From Fimbriimonadaceae bacterium (GTDB lineage Bacteria; Armatimonadota; Fimbriimonadia; Fimbriimonadales; Fimbriimonadaceae), in the NCBI GenBank assembly GCA_022843485.1, contig JALHNM010000001.1:124001-188000 (forward strand): DNA of 64,000 bases. The letters run 5' to 3'. This document shows positions 23,306 through 32,662 of this stretch, piece after piece (the first letter of the stretch is position 1; every line of letters begins with the position of its first letter). A program made the position numbers and the translations under genes. The notes under the pieces are model-generated. The model was not told the DNA's origin and searched no databases. It worked only from the letters and a program-made list of their open reading frames with translations.

Positions 23306-24814
23306 ATGAAGAGAGTTTTCCTTGGCGCACTTCTGGTCGCCCTCGCCGCCGCAGGCTGGGCGCAGGGCACGTTCACGATTCGCCGACCGGTGGACGGCGC
23401 GACCGTCCGGGAAGTCGTCCGGCTGCGCATCCCGAAGAACAGCGTCCCCGAGGGCGGCTACGTCGGCGTGTACGTCAACGGCCGGTTCGTCGAAGCGGCC
23501 CAGCTGACCCCCGACGGGCAGGACCTGGTCTACGGTCTTGACACCCAGGCCCGAGGGATCCCGGACGGCCCGACGAAGATCGAGCTCGTCCTCTTCGTGG
23601 ACAACGGCACCAGGAGCCAGATCGTCAACCGGTCCTCGATCGACGTCAAGGTGGACAACCAGACGAGCATCGCCGTCCCCGCGAGCGGGGTGGCCCTGCG
23701 GTACCGGTTCGTCCCGGGCTCAGAGCGGACGTACCAACTCACGATCAAAAGCGAGCAGGCCCTGGTCAGCCAGGCCCAGGCCCGCCTCGGGAGCCGAGCG
23801 GCCAACTTCGCCGAGCAGTCGCAGACCGTTCGGGTCCTCTACGCCGTCGATAACGTTTTCCGTACGGCGAGCGGCATCGAGGGCCTCCTGCGGATCCAGG
23901 GCTTGCCGGATCGGGGGAAGGACTACACGAGGTTCACGTTCCCCGGAGACGCTGAACCGACCGTGATCCGAGGCGACCAGTTCGTCTCGACGTACATGCG
24001 CGTCACCGACGTCGGTCGCGAGGTCAACAGCACTGCCCCCGTCTACTGGGGCATCGACGGAGTGAACGGCCGTAGTGCCGACACGAGTTTTTGGGCGATC
24101 CTGCCCTGGCCGGTCTTGCCCACCAAGAAGGTCAAGCCGGGCGACGTCTGGCAGGGGGCGTACTCGTTCTCCGACGTCGATATCCCCGCGGGGGAGATCT
24201 TCGAGAAGGACAAGTTCACGCGGACGTTCCCTGCGCGAGGGACGTTCGAAGGCGTGCAGTGGTACAAGGGGATCCCTTGCGCCCGGATCAAAATGACGGT
24301 CGCCCTCGGGGAGCAAGACCTCCGGGGCGCCACCAACATCCGGATGCTCGAAGGCCAGGCCGTCAAGATCGAACTGACTGAGACGACCCTGATCGCCCTC
24401 GACCGGGGCATCATCGTCCGCCAGGAACTCCAGCTGAACCAGGAAGCGCTCGTCGATGCACCGGGCGGAGGTGGCGGCCTCGGTGGCGACGGCGGGGCGA
24501 TGGGTGCCGGGGGCGGCCCCCCGAGCGGCGGTAGCCGGCGCGGCTCAAGGGCGGGCGCAGGCGGAGGCGGCCCCGCGGGGGCACCCGGAGACGACAAGCA
24601 GTTCGGCCCGGTCGTGCCCGGTCTCTCGGACAGTTCGCTTCAGAACCGAGGGTCCCGTGGCGGCGGAGCGATGGGCGTCGGCCAGGCTGACGACGACGAG
24701 CAGGATCAGCGAGGCGGCGGCCGGTTCGGTCAAGGCGGCGGCAGCGGTGGTACTGGGCGCCAAAAGATGATCCTCCGGTTGCGGATCTCCCAGATCACGG
24801 AGCTAGAGCGCTAG
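23306..24814 (+). CDS. Secreted protein with Ig-like N-terminus and Gly-rich tail, function unknown
   Basis: A 502-residue exported protein. The signal peptide is MKRVFLGALLVALAAAGWAQ. Residues 21-115 look like a bacterial Ig-like domain (GTFTIRRPVDGATVREVVRL, then EGGYVGVYVNGRFV). Residues 120-385 are a beta-rich domain with no recognised family (LRYRFVPGSERTYQLTIKSE). Residues 385-485 are low complexity, dominated by G, with A, S, R and D, before a short conserved-looking end (KMILRLRISQITELE). The gene follows trpG/pabA after 126 bp containing a possible -10 (TAACAT) and precedes tatC by 19 bp. Codon use matches its neighbours. Confidence 0.75.
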   Translation: MKRVFLGALLVALAAAGWAQGTFTIRRPVDGATVREVVRLRIPKNSVPEGGYVGVYVNGRFVEAAQLTPDGQDLVYGLDTQARGIPDGPTKIELVLFVDNGTRSQIVNRSSIDVKVDNQTSIAVPASGVALRYRFVPGSERTYQLTIKSEQALVSQAQARLGSRAANFAEQSQTVRVLYAVDNVFRTASGIEGLLRIQGLPDRGKDYTRFTFPGDAEPTVIRGDQFVSTYMRVTDVGREVNSTAPVYWGIDGVNGRSADTSFWAILPWPVLPTKKVKPGDVWQGAYSFSDVDIPAGEIFEKDKFTRTFPARGTFEGVQWYKGIPCARIKMTVALGEQDLRGATNIRMLEGQAVKIELTETTLIALDRGIIVRQELQLNQEALVDAPGGGGGLGGDGGAMGAGGGPPSGGSRRGSRAGAGGGGPAGAPGDDKQFGPVVPGLSDSSLQNRGSRGGGAMGVGQADDDEQDQRGGGRFGQGGGSGGTGRQKMILRLRISQITELER

Positions 24815-24833
24815 GCCGGACGTCTCGGAGCCT

Positions 24834-25634
24834 ATGGCCCGTCGACCGAACCGACCGAGGACGGAGACCGACCCGGAAGAGTTCCGGGCCACGCTCGGCG
24901 AGCATCTCGACGAACTACGGAGCCGGGTGCTCCGGGTGCTCGGGGTGCTCGTCGTGGCCTCGACCCTCGGTTGGTTCCTGGCTATGCCGGCTTTCCGTGC
25001 CCTCTCCGAGGTCGTCGCCGCCAACATCCCGAAGGGCATCGAGTTCAAGGAGCCGTTCCGAACGATCACGGAACCGTTCATGCTCCAACTCAAGCTCGCG
25101 GTCTACATCGGGCTCTGCGCGGCGATCCCGTGGCTCGTCGCGGAGGTCTGGCAGTTCGTCAAGCCCGGGCTGCGGCCCCACGAACGGCGACCGGTCAAGA
25201 TCCTCGCCCCGTTCAGCGTCGCCCTCTTCGGCGTCGGGTGCTGGGTGGGGTGGCTCATGATCCCGCCCAGCTTCCAATGGTTCGCCACGTTCTTCCAGTC
25301 ATTCCCCGGAACCGCCCTCTACCAGGAACCGGGCACGATGGTGTTCCTCATCGTCAAGCTCGTCCTCGCCTTCGGGATCGGGTTCCAGCTGCCGGTCGTC
25401 ACGTTCCTGCTCGCGAAACTTGGACTGATCACCCCGGCGACGCTCAATCAGTACTGGCGCCAGGCCGTCGTAGCGATCTTCGTGCTCGCGAGCGTCCTCA
25501 CCCCCTCCGGCGACCCCTTTACGATGCTGGCGATGGCCGTGCCGTTGTGCGTGCTCTTCTTCGGGGCCGTCCTCGCCGTGAAGTGGACAACCAAGGACGG
25601 GGGTCGGGACCCGGCCCTCGACAACCTGGACTGA
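24834..25634 (+). CDS. tatC: Sec-independent protein translocase TatC
   Basis: A 266-residue TatC, the twin-arginine signal receptor of the Tat translocase that exports folded proteins. The cytoplasmic N-terminus HLDELRSRVLRVLGVLVVAS contains the conserved signal-binding HLxELR. The first periplasmic loop has FKEPFRTITEPFMLQLKLAV; after TM2, WQFVKPGLRPHERR carries the conserved FxxPGLxxxE. Six transmembrane segments are visible, with GFQLPVVTFLLAKLGLITP and LTPSGDPFTMLAMAVPLC in the last ones. tatA/tatB are not in the window. It is spaced 19 bp from the secreted-protein gene and 4 bp from the helicase gene, so the three probably share a transcript. Confidence 0.95.
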   Translation: MARRPNRPRTETDPEEFRATLGEHLDELRSRVLRVLGVLVVASTLGWFLAMPAFRALSEVVAANIPKGIEFKEPFRTITEPFMLQLKLAVYIGLCAAIPWLVAEVWQFVKPGLRPHERRPVKILAPFSVALFGVGCWVGWLMIPPSFQWFATFFQSFPGTALYQEPGTMVFLIVKLVLAFGIGFQLPVVTFLLAKLGLITPATLNQYWRQAVVAIFVLASVLTPSGDPFTMLAMAVPLCVLFFGAVLAVKWTTKDGGRDPALDNLD

Positions 25635-25638
25635 ACGC

Positions 25639-27840
25639 ATGCTCCCCGCCGACGACGTCCGGCGGCTCCTCGGTGAGCGGGGGCTCGCTCTCGCGACGGT
25701 CCCGGCCCGTCCGGCGCAGTTCGCCGACCAGGCGCCCCCGCTGAGGCCTGAACTCATCGAACGCCTCCGGTCGAAGGGGCTCGAACGGCTCTACACCCAC
25801 CAGGCCGAGGCCATCGGCGCGGCCCTTGCGGGGCAGGACGTGGCGGTCGTGACCGGCACGGGGAGCGGGAAGTCGCTCTGCTACACGCTCCCGTCACTCC
25901 ACGCCTGCCTCGCCGAGCCCGCGGCCAGGGCCCTCTTCCTGTTCCCGACCAAAGCCCTCGCCCAAGACCAACTCGGCAAGATCCGGGACCTGGCCCCAGC
26001 GGAGATCAAGGCCGCGACCTACGACGGCGACACCCCGCAGGCCCAACGCCCGTCGATCCGGGGCAACGCCCACATCGTGCTGACGAACCCGGACATGCTC
26101 CACCTCGCGATCCTCCCCCAGGCGGGCGTGTGGGCCAAGTTCCTGAAGTCTGTTCGGTACGTGGTCGTCGATGAAATGCACGCCTACCGCGGGCTGTTCG
26201 GGAGCCACATGGCGGGGGTACTCCGACGACTCCTCCGGTCGTGCGCCGGGTTCCACAACCGACCGACCGTCATCGGGTGCACCGCGACGATCGCGAACCC
26301 AGTCGAGCTCTTCACGACGCTCACCGGACGGGAGCCCCTGCTCGTCGATCAGGACGGGGCTCCCCGGGGTGAACGGACCGTGATCGTGATCGACCCGGCC
26401 GAGGAAGAGGAGGGGCGTAGCCCGAACCAGGACACCGCCGCGCTCCTGGCCGACCTCGCCGCCCGGGGGGTGCGCTCCCTGGCCTTCTGCCGGGCGAGGG
26501 TCACGACCGAACTCGTCGCCCGCCAAGCGCGGGAGAGGCTCACCAAGTCCGGCGGCGAGGCCGGCTGGGTCGATAGCTACCGAGGAGGGTACTCGCCGGA
26601 CGAGCGGCGGGCCATCGAGGGGGCGCTCTTCAGCGGTCGCCTACGGGGCCTCGCGACGACGAACGCCATGGAGCTCGGGGTCGATGTGGGCGGCCTCGAC
26701 GCCGTCGTCATGAACGGCTACCCCGGGAGCGTGACCAGCTTCTGGCAACAGGCGGGGCGGGCAGGCCGAGGGGCAAGGCCCGGGCTCGCCGTCATGCTCG
26801 CCCACCCCGAGCCGCTCGAGCGGTACCTCGTCCGGCGGCCGGAACTCCTCCTCGACCGACCCGTCGAGGCCGCGACCGTGAGCCTGACCAACCGCCACGT
26901 GCTGGAGGGCCAACTCCGGTGCGCGGCGTACGAACACCCGCTCGACGAGGCCGAGCTCGAAACGTTCGGCCCGGCCGCTAGGTCGGTCGCGGAAGGCATG
27001 GTCGAGGAGGGCACGCTCGCCTGGGCAGAAGGCCGGCTCGTCTACGGCTCGTACGAACCCCCGGCCCCCCAGGTGAGCATCCGCGGGACGATGGACAAGA
27101 CCGTGACCTTGACCGTCGCGGGTCGTCCGCTCGGCTTGATGGAGCGCTGGCGCGCCCTGCGCAACGCCCACGAGGGCGCGGTCTACCTCCATCGGGGTGA
27201 GACCTACCTCGTCTCCGCCCTCGACCTGGTCGGGCTCGAGGCGCACCTCTCTGCGGCCGACCCCGGCTACTACACGGAGCCCGAGGTTCAGTCGTACATC
27301 GAAGCCACGGTACCGATCGCCGAGGACACCCCTTGGCTGCTGACCGGGGTTCGAGTCACGACGAAGGTCGTGGGCTACCGGAAGAAGGCGTTGAGCGGGG
27401 ACCGGGTCATAAGCGAGCACGACCTGGACCTCCCTCCGGACACCTACGAGTCGCTGGCGGTGCGGTTGGACCTCCCCGGGCTCACGGGCGAGGAGGGCAC
27501 CGGAACGGTCCACACCCTCGAGCACGCCCTCGCCTCCGTGGCGCCGCTCCTCGCAGGGTGCGACCGGGACGACCTCGAGTCGGCTTGGTTCTTGTTCTGT
27601 CCCGAGACAGGGGCGCCGGCGGTCTACCTCGTCGACTCGACGCCCGGCGGGGTCGGCCTCGCCGAGCGATTGTTCGAGGCTAGAGACGTCTGGTGGGCGG
27701 AGGCGGGACGGCTCGTCACATCCTGCCCGTGCGACGACGGGTGTCCCGCCTGTACCCTGAGCCCCCGGTGCCCCTACGGCAACGAGCCGCTCGACAAGGC
27801 CGGGGCGGTCGCCGTGTTCGAAGGCTCGACCTTGGTCTAG
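25639..27840 (+). CDS. MrfA-like (YprA family) superfamily 2 helicase with DUF1998-type Cys cluster
   Basis: A 733-residue DNA helicase of the MrfA/Hrq1-like group. Motifs in order are Q-like LYTHQAEAI, Walker A VTGTGSGKS (about 72-80), LFPTKALAQDQ (Ia), DEMHAYRG (motif II, DE-x-H, near 177), GCTATIANP (III), SLAFCRARVTTE (IV), TNAMELGVDVGGLDAVV (V) and SFWQQAGRAGRG (VI). The C-terminal region contains the zinc-type cluster SCPCDDGCPACTLSPRCPYG (about 694-713), typical of MrfA, a mitomycin and interstrand-crosslink repair helicase in Bacillus. A DNA-repair role is therefore inferred, which fits uvrB two genes downstream. Partner exonuclease MrfB is not seen. Confidence 0.88.
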   Translation: MLPADDVRRLLGERGLALATVPARPAQFADQAPPLRPELIERLRSKGLERLYTHQAEAIGAALAGQDVAVVTGTGSGKSLCYTLPSLHACLAEPAARALFLFPTKALAQDQLGKIRDLAPAEIKAATYDGDTPQAQRPSIRGNAHIVLTNPDMLHLAILPQAGVWAKFLKSVRYVVVDEMHAYRGLFGSHMAGVLRRLLRSCAGFHNRPTVIGCTATIANPVELFTTLTGREPLLVDQDGAPRGERTVIVIDPAEEEEGRSPNQDTAALLADLAARGVRSLAFCRARVTTELVARQARERLTKSGGEAGWVDSYRGGYSPDERRAIEGALFSGRLRGLATTNAMELGVDVGGLDAVVMNGYPGSVTSFWQQAGRAGRGARPGLAVMLAHPEPLERYLVRRPELLLDRPVEAATVSLTNRHVLEGQLRCAAYEHPLDEAELETFGPAARSVAEGMVEEGTLAWAEGRLVYGSYEPPAPQVSIRGTMDKTVTLTVAGRPLGLMERWRALRNAHEGAVYLHRGETYLVSALDLVGLEAHLSAADPGYYTEPEVQSYIEATVPIAEDTPWLLTGVRVTTKVVGYRKKALSGDRVISEHDLDLPPDTYESLAVRLDLPGLTGEEGTGTVHTLEHALASVAPLLAGCDRDDLESAWFLFCPETGAPAVYLVDSTPGGVGLAERLFEARDVWWAEAGRLVTSCPCDDGCPACTLSPRCPYGNEPLDKAGAVAVFEGSTLV

Positions 27841-27848
27841 CCCCCTGG

Positions 27849-27854
27849 TATCCT
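27849..27854 (+). promoter_or_regulatory. -10 element of a leaderless promoter (27862 gene)
   Basis: CTGGTATCCT ends 7 nt before GTG 27862; TCGACC is a possible -35 at 17-bp spacing. It supports GTG 27862 over the GTG three codons later. Confidence 0.5.
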
Positions 27855-27861
27855 ACGAGGC

Positions 27862-28191
27862 GTGGTAGCGGTGAAGGAAGGGGATCGAGTGCGGGTCAAG
27901 GTGCGCGAAGTCACCCCGGACGACCGGAAGGCGGGCCTCTACGAGCACATGCTCGGGAAGACCGGCATCGTCGAGAACGTCTACAACGAGGCCGAGATCG
28001 CCGTGCGGCTCGACCTGGCCGGGCTCGACGACGTTCAGCGCGCCGTCCATACCGAAGCGACCCGCCGGATGCGGGACAAGTTCGTCGAGCAGGCCAGCGA
28101 AGACGCGAAGAAGTCGTTGAGCAAGGACGAGCTGGAGTTCGTCCCCAACTTCGTGGTGCTCGTCCGCGCGAGCGACCTCGAGAAGGTCTAA
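27862..28191 (+). CDS. Small KOW/SH3-like protein of unknown function
   Basis: A 109-residue acidic-and-basic cytoplasmic protein. The first 50 residues (VKEGDRVRVKVREVTPDD, then MLGKTGIVENVYNEAEIAVR) form a small beta-barrel of KOW/SH3 type, where GxxGxV marks the nucleic-acid-binding turn in related proteins. A helical part follows (TRRMRDKFVEQASEDAKKSL), then LEFVPNFVVLVRASDLEKV. It might bind RNA or a protein partner; no function is known. GTG 27862 fits the leaderless -10; GTG 27871 has GAGG about 10 nt upstream and is the alternative. It sits between the MrfA-like helicase and uvrB. Confidence 0.75.
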   Translation: MVAVKEGDRVRVKVREVTPDDRKAGLYEHMLGKTGIVENVYNEAEIAVRLDLAGLDDVQRAVHTEATRRMRDKFVEQASEDAKKSLSKDELEFVPNFVVLVRASDLEKV

Positions 28192-28228
28192 GGGCGCCCG
28201 CCCTCCAGCCTGGGGACCGCCGACCATA

Positions 28229-30346
28229 ATGAGTGCAGGCATGTCCGCCCCCGCTATCGTCCGGTTCGATTCGCCTCTGCGACTGAGCGCCGACTTCACT
28301 CCGAAGGGCGACCAGCCGGACGCGATCGCGGGGCTCGTGGAGGGGCTGGAGGCGGGCTATCGGTTCCAGACCCTGCTCGGCGCGACCGGTACGGGCAAGA
28401 CCTTCACGATGGCGAGCGTCATCGCCCAGGCCCAGCGGCCGGCCCTCGTGATCGCCCACAACAAGACCCTCGCGGCCCAGTTGTGTCAGGAGTTCCGGGC
28501 GTTCTTCCCCGAGAACTCAGTCCAGTACTTCATCAGCTACTACGACTACTACCAACCGGAGGCCTACGTCCCGGGCGCCGACCTCTACATCGAGAAGGAC
28601 TCGAGCGTCAACGAGGAGATCGAGCGGCTGCGCCACGCGGCGACCCAGGCCATGCTCGAGCGGCGCGACGTCATCGTCGTGGCGAGCGTGAGCTGCATCT
28701 ACGGCCTTGGTTCGCCGGACGTCTACGCCGACTCGGTCATCACGTTCGAGGTCGGGGTGGACTTCCCGATGCAGGGGGCGATCCAGCGCCTCGTCCAGAT
28801 GCAGTTCACCCGGAACGACATCGCCCTCGACCGCGGGACGTTCCGGGTGAAGGGGGACACGCTCGACATTCAGCCGAAGGACGAGGAGATCGTCACCCGG
28901 GTCGAGTTCTTCGGCGACACTGTCGAGCGGATCCGGCTCATCGACCCACTCACCCAGGACGTGCTCGACCAGCCCGCGCGCTGTAGCGTCTTCCCCGCCA
29001 CGCATTACGTGACCCCCTGGGAGAAGATCGACACCGTCCTCGACCAGGTCCGGGGCGAGCAAGAGCGCCAAGTCCAGGCGTTTGAAGCCCAGAACAAGCT
29101 CCTAGAGGCCCAGCGGCTCAAGCAGCGCGTCGACTTCGACATCGAGATGATCCGCGAGGTCGGGTACTGCAACGGGATCGAGAACTACTCCCGGTACTTC
29201 GACGGTCGGTCCCCGGGAGACCCCCCGTTCACACTGCTTGACTTCCTCCCCTCAGACGCCGTGGTCTTCATCGACGAGAGCCACCAGACGCTCCCCCAGA
29301 TCCGGGCGATGTACAACGGCGACCGGCAGCGCAAGTCGGTGCTCGTGGACTACGGGTTCCGTCTGCCGAGTGCCCTCGACAACCGCCCGCTCCAGTTCGA
29401 GGAGTTCCTGACCCGGGTGCCCCAGGTCGTGTTCGTCAGCGCCACGCCCGGCGACTTCGAGGGGCAACAGGAGAGCAACCGGGTCCAACAGGTGATCCGG
29501 CCGACGTTCGTGGTGGACCCCGAGGTCGTCGTCCGGCCCACGAAGGGGCAGATCGACGACCTGATCGGCGAGATCCAGATCCGAGTCGAGCGGAAAGAAC
29601 GCACGCTGGTGACGACCCTCACGAAGCGCATGGCCGAAGATTTGACCGGCTACCTCCAGGACCTCGGGGTCAAGGTCAACTACATCCACTCGAACGTCCA
29701 CTCGCTGGAGCGGCCGGAGATCCTGCGCGACCTGCGGCTCGGCGTGTACGACGTGGTGGTCGGCGTCAACCTGCTGCGCGAGGGGTTGGACCTGCCCGAG
29801 GTAACGCTTGTGGCGATCCTCGACGCGGACAAGGAGGGGTTCTTGCGGTCCGAGACGTCGCTCATCCAAACGATCGGCCGGGCGGCCAGGAACGCGGGCG
29901 GAGTCGTCCTCCTCTATGCCGATACGATCACGGGCTCGATGGAGCGGGCGATCGGGGAGACCGACCGGCGGCGCGCGATCCAGCTTCGCTACAACGTGGA
30001 GCACGGGGTAGAACCCAGCACCGTCCGGAAAGAGATCCGTGAGACCGTTCGGAGCTACGAGGCCGTGCGAGAGCTGACCGCCCAGTACGGGGAGCCTGGG
30101 GGAGAGGGTTTAGACCTCGACAAGTGGGTCGATGCGGAGGGCCAACCGATCCGGATCGAGGACATCCCCATCGTGATCGGGCGGCTCGAGCAGCAGATGA
30201 AGGAGCTCGCCCGGGCCAAGGAGTTCGAGCGGGCGGCGGAGGTTCGGGACGAAATCGCGGGCCTGCGCAAACTCATGGGCGTAAGCGAGGGCAAGATCGG
30301 CGTCTCGAGCCGACGCAAGGACCCGCGGAGACGGGGCGGCCGCTGA
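28229..30346 (+). CDS. uvrB: Excinuclease ABC subunit B
   Basis: A 705-residue UvrB, the damage-verification helicase of nucleotide excision repair. Walker A is LLGATGTGKT (about 49-58); the damage-threading beta-hairpin is YYDYYQPEAYVPGADLYIEK; motif II is VFIDESHQTLPQ. Motifs V and VI are VGVNLLREGLDLPEVTLV and SLIQTIGRAARN. The C-terminal UVR domain (LEQQMKELARAKEFERAAEV) binds UvrC. Length and domain order are complete. A strong alternative start would be the ATG at residue 5; the family often begins near FxLxxxFxPxGDQP, here DFTPKGDQPDAIAGL. uvrA and uvrC are not in the window. Confidence 0.97.
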   Translation: MSAGMSAPAIVRFDSPLRLSADFTPKGDQPDAIAGLVEGLEAGYRFQTLLGATGTGKTFTMASVIAQAQRPALVIAHNKTLAAQLCQEFRAFFPENSVQYFISYYDYYQPEAYVPGADLYIEKDSSVNEEIERLRHAATQAMLERRDVIVVASVSCIYGLGSPDVYADSVITFEVGVDFPMQGAIQRLVQMQFTRNDIALDRGTFRVKGDTLDIQPKDEEIVTRVEFFGDTVERIRLIDPLTQDVLDQPARCSVFPATHYVTPWEKIDTVLDQVRGEQERQVQAFEAQNKLLEAQRLKQRVDFDIEMIREVGYCNGIENYSRYFDGRSPGDPPFTLLDFLPSDAVVFIDESHQTLPQIRAMYNGDRQRKSVLVDYGFRLPSALDNRPLQFEEFLTRVPQVVFVSATPGDFEGQQESNRVQQVIRPTFVVDPEVVVRPTKGQIDDLIGEIQIRVERKERTLVTTLTKRMAEDLTGYLQDLGVKVNYIHSNVHSLERPEILRDLRLGVYDVVVGVNLLREGLDLPEVTLVAILDADKEGFLRSETSLIQTIGRAARNAGGVVLLYADTITGSMERAIGETDRRRAIQLRYNVEHGVEPSTVRKEIRETVRSYEAVRELTAQYGEPGGEGLDLDKWVDAEGQPIRIEDIPIVIGRLEQQMKELARAKEFERAAEVRDEIAGLRKLMGVSEGKIGVSSRRKDPRRRGGR

Positions 30347-30445
30347 CGGACGGGACTAGAGACCCTGAGCCGTCGGCCATCCGCCCCAGCGTCCCCGTAG
30401 CCCGCGGCCCGGCCGCGGGAGGGCTCGGTTACAATCCGGGCTCCC

Positions 30446-31741
30446 ATGGCGAGCCCCATCACGATGTCCGCTTCCGGCTTGGTCGTCCCGAACGACCCGA
30501 TCGTCCCGTTCATCATCGGTGACGGCACCGGCCCGGACATCTGGCGCGCCTCGGTGACCGTGTTCGACGCCGCGGTCGACAAGGCCTACGGCGGCACCCG
30601 GAAGATTGCCTGGACCGAGGTGCTCGCGGGGCAGAAAGCGTTCGACCAGACCGGCGAGTGGCTCCCCGCCGAGACGGTCAAGGCGTTCGACGACTACCTG
30701 GTCGGGATCAAGGGCCCGCTCACGACCCCGGTAGGCGGCGGCATCCGTTCGCTGAACGTCGCGCTCCGGCAGATGCTCGACCTGTACGTGTGCCTCCGCC
30801 CGGTGCGCTGGTTCGAGGGGGTTCCGTCACCGGTCAAGAGGCCGCAGGACGTCGATATGGTGATCTTCCGGGAGAACACGGAGGACATCTACGCGGGGAT
30901 CGAGTACCCGGCGGGGTCGGCGGAGGCGACGCGGGTCCTCGAGTTCCTGCGAACGGAACTACCCGCGAGCTACGGCAAGGTTCGGTTCAACACCTCCGAG
31001 CGCACCCGTGAGTTCCTCGAGGCGTCGACGCGCACGACGGTCGAGGACCCGCCCGTCGAAGTCGGGGTCGGAGTCAAACCGGTGAGCAAGGTGGGCAGCC
31101 AGCGGCTCGTGCGCGCCGCGATCGAACACGCCATCGCGAACGGCCGGAAGAGCGTGACCCTCGTCCACAAGGGGAACATCATGAAGTTCACGGAAGGGGC
31201 GTTCCGGGACTGGGGCTACGACTTGGCCAAGGAGGCGTTCGGGGCCGAGGAGATCGACGGCGGGCCCTGGTGCCGCATCCCGGAAGGGCGGCCCGGCGCG
31301 GGGATCGTCATCAAGGACGCCATCGCCGACATCGCTCTCCAGCAGGTGCTGACGCGCCCGACCGACTTCGACGTCATCGCGACGCTGAACCTGAACGGCG
31401 ACTACCTGAGCGACGCCTTGGCGGCCCAGGTCGGAGGGATCGGGATCGCTCCCGGCGCGAACGTCAACTACGTGACGGGGCACGCGGTCTTCGAGGCGAC
31501 CCACGGCACGGCACCGAAGTACGCCGACAAGGACGTCGTCAACCCCTGCTCGGTGATCCTGAGCGGCGAGATGATGCTCCGGTACATGGGTTGGACCGAG
31601 GCGGCGGACCTCGTGATCAAGGGCGTCAGCCGCGCCATCGCTGCGGGGAAGGTCACGTACGACTTCGCCCGACTTACGGAAGGCGCTACGGAAGTCAAGA
31701 CGAGCGAGTTCGCGCAAGTCATAGTCTCCCACCTCGAATAG
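30446..31741 (+). CDS. icd: NADP-dependent isocitrate dehydrogenase
   Basis: A 431-residue homodimeric isocitrate dehydrogenase of the E. coli type, catalysing isocitrate to 2-oxoglutarate with CO2 release in the TCA cycle. Substrate-binding [20 protein letters not shown] (near 100) contains the Ser which in E. coli is phosphorylated by AceK. Metal and substrate residues lie in [12 protein letters not shown] and [39 protein letters not shown] (about 353-372) includes Lys-Tyr, the NADP specificity pair. TACAAT lies 10 nt before the ATG as a possible -10, implying a very short leader. No aceK is visible. Confidence 0.95.
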   Translation: MASPITMSASGLVVPNDPIVPFIIGDGTGPDIWRASVTVFDAAVDKAYGGTRKIAWTEVLAGQKAFDQTGEWLPAETVKAFDDYLVGIKGPLTTPVGGGIRSLNVALRQMLDLYVCLRPVRWFEGVPSPVKRPQDVDMVIFRENTEDIYAGIEYPAGSAEATRVLEFLRTELPASYGKVRFNTSERTREFLEASTRTTVEDPPVEVGVGVKPVSKVGSQRLVRAAIEHAIANGRKSVTLVHKGNIMKFTEGAFRDWGYDLAKEAFGAEEIDGGPWCRIPEGRPGAGIVIKDAIADIALQQVLTRPTDFDVIATLNLNGDYLSDALAAQVGGIGIAPGANVNYVTGHAVFEATHGTAPKYADKDVVNPCSVILSGEMMLRYMGWTEAADLVIKGVSRAIAAGKVTYDFARLTEGATEVKTSEFAQVIVSHLE

Positions 31742-31758
31742 ATTCCGTCTTACGGAAT
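31742..31758 (+). terminator. Small hairpin directly after icd
   Basis: ATTCCGT-CTT-ACGGAAT is a perfect 7-bp inverted repeat starting one base after the icd stop. It lacks a U-tract, so termination is uncertain. The following 235 bp up to PEP-CTERM gene 2 are relatively AT-rich and contain CATAAT (31879-31884), a possible -10 with no matching -35. Confidence 0.35.
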
Positions 31759-31993
31759 AATAGATCGCTCGTATCGGGCGTCTAACAGATAAAGGCTTCA
31801 ACTTCTAGGCCCACTCTAGTCCCCTAGTAATTCGACGGGATATGGGCCTATTTGAACCCACTTGCGTCACAAACGATGCATAATGTGCCCGTGACCGATG
31901 TTGGTCGCAGCCGTTCTGAACCGTGAAAGCATGCTCTCCCCCGAGGGCTTCTGGAACGACTGGGTGGCTTTGAGATTGAGAGGTACCTAAAAC

Positions 31994-32593
31994 ATGCGGA
32001 AGATTCTGCTCACTGCTCTTCTGGGCGTCGCTGCGGTTGCGGCCAACGCCAGCTTTACGGTGGCGACGTTCGCCGACCCGGCGAAGACCGGCACCACGCC
32101 GCTCTTCACCTGGGACACGGGGACGAACGTCCTCAGTGGTTCCTGGGAACTCCCGGGCCTTTCCCTCCAGACTCCGGGCTTCAACACCCCGGGCGTGATC
32201 AACGACGTGAAGTTCGAGATGGCTCCGGTGTCGCTCACCGCCGTCATCCCCGGCGTGCTCTACACGATGAGCGCCGGTGCCGTGAACTTCTACACGACCG
32301 ACAAGACGAACCCGTTCTTCACGATCACGTTCGACGGCGGGACGTTCCTCAACCCGTTCAACGCCGGTGCCAGCACCGCCGCTCTGAACAGCGTCAACTT
32401 CTCGGGCGCCGACGTCCCGACGGGCCTCGACCAGGAGCAGTTCTCGTTCAGCTTCGCGAACCCGGTCGTGAGCGGCAACAAGATCACCTACACGGGCTCG
32501 TTCACCTCGAGCGCCGTGCCGGAGCCGGCCTCGATGCTGGCCCTCGGTGCCGGTCTGGCCATGGTGGCTGCTCGCCGCCGCAACCGCCGCTAA
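31994..32593 (+). CDS. PEP-CTERM sorting domain protein 2
   Basis: A 199-residue secreted protein. The signal peptide is MRKILLTALLGVAAVAANAS. The body is beta-rich (FTWDTGTNVLSGSWELPGLS, FFTITFDGGTFLNPFNAG) without a named domain. The tail is a classic sorting signal: AVPEPASMLALGAGLAMVAA then RRRNRR. Its PEP motif and helix are almost identical to those of PEP-CTERM protein 1 (MLALGAGLA-VAARRR), which suggests one shared exosortase. GAGAGG lies 10 nt before the ATG. It is monocistronic: a long leader before and a strong terminator after. Confidence 0.93.
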   Translation: MRKILLTALLGVAAVAANASFTVATFADPAKTGTTPLFTWDTGTNVLSGSWELPGLSLQTPGFNTPGVINDVKFEMAPVSLTAVIPGVLYTMSAGAVNFYTTDKTNPFFTITFDGGTFLNPFNAGASTAALNSVNFSGADVPTGLDQEQFSFSFANPVVSGNKITYTGSFTSSAVPEPASMLALGAGLAMVAARRRNRR

Positions 32594-32625
32594 GGCACCA
32601 GTCGCTCTCCAGCGAGGAGGATCTC

Positions 32626-32662
32626 GGGCGCTTCCCCACGAGGGAAGCGCCCGTTTTCGTTT
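32626..32662. terminator. Strong bidirectional intrinsic terminator
   Basis: GGGCGCTTCCC-CACGA-GGGAAGCGCCC is a perfect 11-bp stem followed by GTTTTCGTTT on the plus strand. It ends PEP-CTERM gene 2 and abuts the stop of the converging DUF423 gene. Confidence 0.9.
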
